From an uncultured Bacilli bacterium (GTDB lineage: Bacteria > Bacillota_I > Bacilli_A > RF39 > UBA660): a stretch of DNA of 9,826 nucleotides. This document shows, piece after piece, positions 6,651 through 9,826 of the stretch. Location: the NCBI GenBank assembly GCA_947625715.1, contig CANQPR010000050.1, forward strand, positions 1-9,826, in the 5' to 3' direction. Position numbers and translations under genes: made by a program. Positions within the stretch are counted from its first letter, which is position 1, and every line of letters begins with the position of its first letter. The notes beneath the pieces are model-generated. The model ran no database searches, had not been told where the DNA came from, and worked only from the letters and a program-made list of their open reading frames with translations.

Positions 6651-7325
6651 ATGAAGAAGAAAATGTTTTTATTAATCGCATTACTAGTTGCTGTAACACT
6701 AACAAGTTATTCAGTAAGTGGTACTTATGCTAAATATGTTAGTAAAATAACTGATACTGATGAAGCAAGAGTTGCTAAATGGGGATTTACAGGTGATGAA
6801 TCAATAACAGTAGATTTATTTAAAGATTCATATTCACATGTTAAAAATGGTGGAGGAACAAAAATAATTGCACCTGGAACATCAGGAAGTTATGCCTTTA
6901 AATTAGATTCTACAACATTCCCACAAGATTTAGCAGAAGTTGACTATGAAATTGATGTTGAAGCAACAATTACAGATAAGATTGGCCGTTTAGTTTATTG
7001 GTTAGATGATGATGCAACTTATGACCTTGCAACAAATAAAATAACTAAAACAGGAACAACTTATACATCTAGTGATTTAGATAGTTTAAAAACAGCTATT
7101 TCTAATAAAATGAAAGTTCAAGTTTTAACTACTGATGAAAATGTAAAAAATACAATCGAAGCTAAAACAACTACACTTCATTGGGCATGGGTTTATGATG
7201 ATGAATCAAATAGCGGTTCAAAAGATGAAGATGATATGGAAAAAGCTAAAACAGAAAATTACAATAATAGCACTGTATCAATGACTGTAAATGTAACTGC
7301 TAAACAAATTAAACCAGAAGCTTAA
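6651..7325 (+). CDS. TasA/camelysin-like exported protein with SipW-type signal peptide
   Basis: The 224-aa product is the probable substrate of the upstream SipW-like peptidase. Its N-terminus has basic KKK, a hydrophobic stretch (5-18), then SVSGTYAKY, with probable cleavage after Ala27. The mature start, with DEARVAKWGF (38-46), is the hallmark sequence of SipW-dependent proteins. A IIAPGTSGSYAFKL strand motif (72-85) and a late LHWAWVYDD segment with final VSMTVNVTAKQ are also typical of the TasA/camelysin beta-sandwich group. In Bacillus such proteins are either fibre subunits of the biofilm matrix (TasA) or cell-surface proteins (camelysin). No Cys is present. A very strong ribosome binding site (AAAGGAGGTGA, 6636-6646) suggests high expression, as for a structural subunit. 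It sits between sipW and the large surface protein. Fibre formation is inferred; protease activity, as claimed for camelysin, cannot be judged from sequence. Confidence 0.88.
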   Translation: MKKKMFLLIALLVAVTLTSYSVSGTYAKYVSKITDTDEARVAKWGFTGDESITVDLFKDSYSHVKNGGGTKIIAPGTSGSYAFKLDSTTFPQDLAEVDYEIDVEATITDKIGRLVYWLDDDATYDLATNKITKTGTTYTSSDLDSLKTAISNKMKVQVLTTDENVKNTIEAKTTTLHWAWVYDDESNSGSKDEDDMEKAKTENYNNSTVSMTVNVTAKQIKPEA

Positions 7326-7331
7326 AAACAA

Positions 7332-7422
7332 GGAAGTTTTTAACTTCCAAATAAAGATATATCTTTATTTATTGATACATACTGTATCAATAACATTACT
7401 ATTAATTATATATCTTTATTTA
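7332..7422 (+). other. Structured spacer: three hairpins and an alternative pairing
   Basis: Three inverted repeats follow each other. GGAAGTT/AACTTCC (7332-7348) has a 3-nt loop. A perfect 22-nt self-complementary stretch lies at 7349-7370. An 11-bp stem with core ATTGATACA/TGTATCAAT spans 7369-7393 with loop TAC. The 15-nt sequence ATATATCTTTATTTA at 7357-7371 recurs exactly at 7408-7422, so the left arm at 7349-7361 can pair with either copy. A long outer stem (7349-7361 with 7409-7421) enclosing the third hairpin is thus an alternative fold. There is no T-tract typical of a terminator. An attenuator, RNA processing site or 3'-end stabiliser between a highly expressed small gene and a large downstream gene is plausible (inference). 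Confidence 0.6.
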
Positions 7423-7448
7423 GAAGCTAAAAAGAAAGGAGTAGAAGA

Positions 7449-9826
7449 ATGAAATCACCAAATCAAGACGACAAAAAAGATTATAAGAAAAAAATAATGA
7501 TGATAATTATTATCATTCTAATCATTCTTTTATTAATTTCTAGTTGTAGCTGTACGGCTAATTTTTGGGGTAAAATAGGCTCAAATTATACAGGTGAAAA
7601 ACACGTTGATATAACTGATGATAATAAAGAAGAAGAAATTATTCTTGATGAAGACTTAAAATTTGATATTAATGAAATAGAAATGTATTTAAGTGATGAA
7701 AATGCTAAAATACCTTTTCATTTTCAAAACATTGCGCCTTTAGAATTTAGCTGTGTAACCTCTGATGCTAATATTGCCACATGTTATGTAGAAAATAATT
7801 ATGTTGTAATAAAACCTAAAAAAGTAGGGCAAGTAAGTGTAACCTTACAAACAATTATCAATGGTAAAAAATATCAAACCAAAGCTAAAGTTAAAATTAA
7901 AGAAGCTAATCGCTATATTGCTTTATCGACTACTAAAGGAACTATTAATTTACAAAGTAATAATCAATTGTTAGTAGCTTATTATCTTGTTTTATTAGAT
8001 GGAAAATTAAACGTTTCAATTTCTAATCCTAAAATTGCTGATGTTCAAATAACAAATAACCATTTAATAATAACCGGTAAAAAAGTTGGTAAAACAACGA
8101 TTACTTTAGAAATAATTGTAAATGGAATAAAATACACAGCAAGTTATACCCTAACCGTAATAGATGAAGAAATAAACAATCAAACTAAGAGTGATACATA
8201 TTTAAAATCACTAACGACAAATAAAGGTGATTTAGGCTTTCAAAGTAATATTTTTAACTACACTATAAGTGTTGTTGATGATACAGATACCATTACTTTC
8301 TATGCCACTTTAAGTTCAACATCATCTACAATTACTTATACTTATAATGGTAAGAATGTCGATAATTTAAATGATTTACCATTAACAAAAGATACTAATG
8401 AATTAGTTATTAAAGTAACAGGAAAAGATAATACTACTACAACTTATACCGTTACTATCAAAAAAGAAAAAAATAATAATAATAATTTAAAAGATATAAA
8501 AGTTAGTAATAATTTACATCTAACTGAAGAATTTAATCGCGATTGCCAAACCTATCATTTAAAAGCATCATATAAAGATGACAAAGTCACTTTAACGCCT
8601 GTTTTAGAAAATGAAAAAAGTACGATGAAATATCAAGTTAATAAAAAAGATGTTGCCTCTTTAAATGATATAGTTATTGGTGATGAACCTATAGAAGTAA
8701 CTATCACTGTCATAAGTGAAAATAATGAGACAAAAACATATACCGTTTATATAACCAAAAGTAAAGTGGAAATTAAATTTCTTAAACAAAATTATGATTT
8801 TAATTTAAAACCATACAATAATCGTTTTGAAATAATCTATCAAGTATATTTAGATGGAAAATTATTAAGCAAAGAAGAAGAAAAAGTTTATTTAAAAATA
8901 ACTGGTGATTATAGTGGTAAATATGAAATATTAAATGGATATATTGTATTATTACCAAATTTAAATATGAAAAATAAAAATATTAAATTACAAATTAGTT
9001 ATGGTAATTATGCAAGTGATGTTACAAATGTCTTTTTTAATCTAAATCCTTTTTATGACTATTTATATAGCTATGACTACGAAGTTAATCTTAATAACAA
9101 TAATGGTAAAGAAAGTGTTATCTTAGAAAATAATTTATTTATAAAAACACCAACCGTTAAAAAAACACCATATGGAGCAAGAATATATGATGAACAAAAC
9201 CCAGATATTTACATTGACTTATATTTTAATGAAGATGAACTATCCTTAGAAAGTATTAAAGGTTCTAATTCTCTAGCCTTAGAATTTAAAGCTAAAAAAG
9301 AAGGTATATTTAATGTTAAATTCTCATCGTACGTCTTAGGTGAAAAAATAAATGAATTTGATATAAAAATTAAAGCCATTACTAAATATCTTCTTACTTT
9401 AGATGCTAATGGGGGAACTTTTAACGAATTTACCGACCAATATCGTCTCTTTGTTAATTATAACGAAAACTTTGATTTAACAAATTATTTAAATGGTTAT
9501 AAATTATTAGAAAATTGTTCTTACTATCCATTAATAGGTTTTGATTTAAATAAAAATGCAAAAACTCCAACCTATAATAAGAATAATAAAAATATTACCA
9601 TTAATAAAGATACAACTCTTTATGCAATATATGATAAAGAATTAAAAACAGATGAAATATTAGAAACGAAAAATATATATTTAACTGATGTTGATTTATT
9701 TGTTAATGAAAACAATGAAAAAATAATTTATCCTGGTCTTAATTCTAAAGGAAGTTATATTTTAACTTTAAATAATATAACTGATAATGATATTGAAATA
9801 ATTAGTATCACTTTAGAAGAAGATAC
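7449..9826 (+). CDS. Large multidomain surface protein with TasA-like segment (3' end outside window)
   Basis: The frame is open from ATG 7449 to the window end (792 complete codons), with AAAGGAG at 7436-7442 upstream. Basic DYKKK precedes a hydrophobic segment (16-30) and ISSC (30-33), which fits a lipobox; a plain membrane anchor is the alternative. Two BIG2-like Ig domains follow (about 74-151 and 152-243; NIATCYVENN...KKVGQVSVTL and KIADVQITNN...KKVGKTTITL). Two cadherin-like beta-sandwich domains come next (about 249-340 and 341-438; each begins YLKSL/NLKDI and ends TYTVTIKK/TYTVYITK). An unassigned region spans 439-645. An InlB B-repeat-like module (646-730) opens LTLDANGGTF and closes TTLYAIYDKE. 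From 741 a segment with IIYPGLNSKGSYILTLNN resembles the TasA-like protein upstream. C102 and C112 could form a disulfide. Such domain sets are known from adhesins and surface scaffolds. It is probably exported and cell-attached; the role is inferred. Confidence 0.85.
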   Translation, partial: MKSPNQDDKKDYKKKIMMIIIIILIILLLISSCSCTANFWGKIGSNYTGEKHVDITDDNKEEEIILDEDLKFDINEIEMYLSDENAKIPFHFQNIAPLEFSCVTSDANIATCYVENNYVVIKPKKVGQVSVTLQTIINGKKYQTKAKVKIKEANRYIALSTTKGTINLQSNNQLLVAYYLVLLDGKLNVSISNPKIADVQITNNHLIITGKKVGKTTITLEIIVNGIKYTASYTLTVIDEEINNQTKSDTYLKSLTTNKGDLGFQSNIFNYTISVVDDTDTITFYATLSSTSSTITYTYNGKNVDNLNDLPLTKDTNELVIKVTGKDNTTTTYTVTIKKEKNNNNNLKDIKVSNNLHLTEEFNRDCQTYHLKASYKDDKVTLTPVLENEKSTMKYQVNKKDVASLNDIVIGDEPIEVTITVISENNETKTYTVYITKSKVEIKFLKQNYDFNLKPYNNRFEIIYQVYLDGKLLSKEEEKVYLKITGDYSGKYEILNGYIVLLPNLNMKNKNIKLQISYGNYASDVTNVFFNLNPFYDYLYSYDYEVNLNNNNGKESVILENNLFIKTPTVKKTPYGARIYDEQNPDIYIDLYFNEDELSLESIKGSNSLALEFKAKKEGIFNVKFSSYVLGEKINEFDIKIKAITKYLLTLDANGGTFNEFTDQYRLFVNYNENFDLTNYLNGYKLLENCSYYPLIGFDLNKNAKTPTYNKNNKNITINKDTTLYAIYDKELKTDEILETKNIYLTDVDLFVNENNEKIIYPGLNSKGSYILTLNNITDNDIEIISITLEED

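Noticed and set aside
7332..7348. GGAAGTT/AACTTCC hairpin as a + strand terminator
   Set aside because: No T-tract follows; the next bases are AAATAAAG. It was kept only as part of the structured spacer.
141..9826. Mycoplasma-type genetic code (TGA as Trp)
   Set aside because: All Trp codons seen are TGG and no in-frame TGA occurs in any gene. Lack of TGA among the six complete main stop codons is explained by AT bias and a small sample.
3819..9826. Sortase (LPXTG) anchoring of the surface proteins
   Set aside because: No LPXTG-type motif with hydrophobic stretch and basic tail is present in the complete proteins; the last protein's C-terminus lies outside the window.

Overview
The window comes from a very AT-rich (roughly 25-30% GC, estimated from sampled lines), low-GC Gram-positive type bacterium. 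The best fit is an uncultured, host-associated Bacilli/Mollicutes-like lineage (for example the RF39 or Erysipelotrichia relatives of gut metagenomes), but this is inferred from composition and gene families, not from a marker gene. All clear genes lie on the + strand. Every tryptophan read here is TGG and no TGA occurs in frame, so there is no sign of the Mycoplasma code, although the full-length genes stop only with TAA or TAG.

Left half (1-3717), housekeeping: thiI (tRNA 4-thiouridine synthase), a possible 43-aa small gene, ackA (acetate kinase) and a DHH/DHHA1 phosphoesterase of the NrnA/MgpA type. thiI and ackA each have a recognisable sigma-A-like promoter very close to the ribosome binding site. 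ackA and the DHH gene are 20 nt apart and probably form one transcript. That transcript ends at a small hairpin plus T-tract that wraps the DHH stop codon.

Right half (3741-9826), cell-surface cassette: a new promoter precedes four co-directional genes. These are (1) a 704-aa secreted protein made of about ten His/Cys repeat units, (2) an ER-type signal peptidase I of the SipW kind with the Ser-His-Asp-Asp set visible, (3) a TasA/camelysin-like protein with a SipW-type signal peptide, and (4) a very large surface protein that runs off the window. The large protein has a membrane or lipoprotein N-terminus, two BIG2-like domains, two cadherin-like beta-sandwich domains, an InlB B-repeat-like module and, at the window edge, a segment resembling the TasA-like 'PG...GSY' strand. 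The order recalls tapA-sipW-tasA of Bacillus. SipW would mature the TasA-like subunit into an extracellular fibre or surface layer, with the His/Cys repeat protein in the tapA position and the multidomain protein as a candidate anchor or adhesin.

The most interesting parts are the His/Cys repeat protein, which includes a nearly identical 180-bp tandem duplication and probably binds metal outside the cell; the TasA-like motif inside the large adhesin-like protein; and the structured 123-nt spacer between genes 3 and 4. The stretch 1-140 holds only direct repeats and the thiI promoter, and 1326-1558 holds the small gene, a terminator and the ackA promoter.
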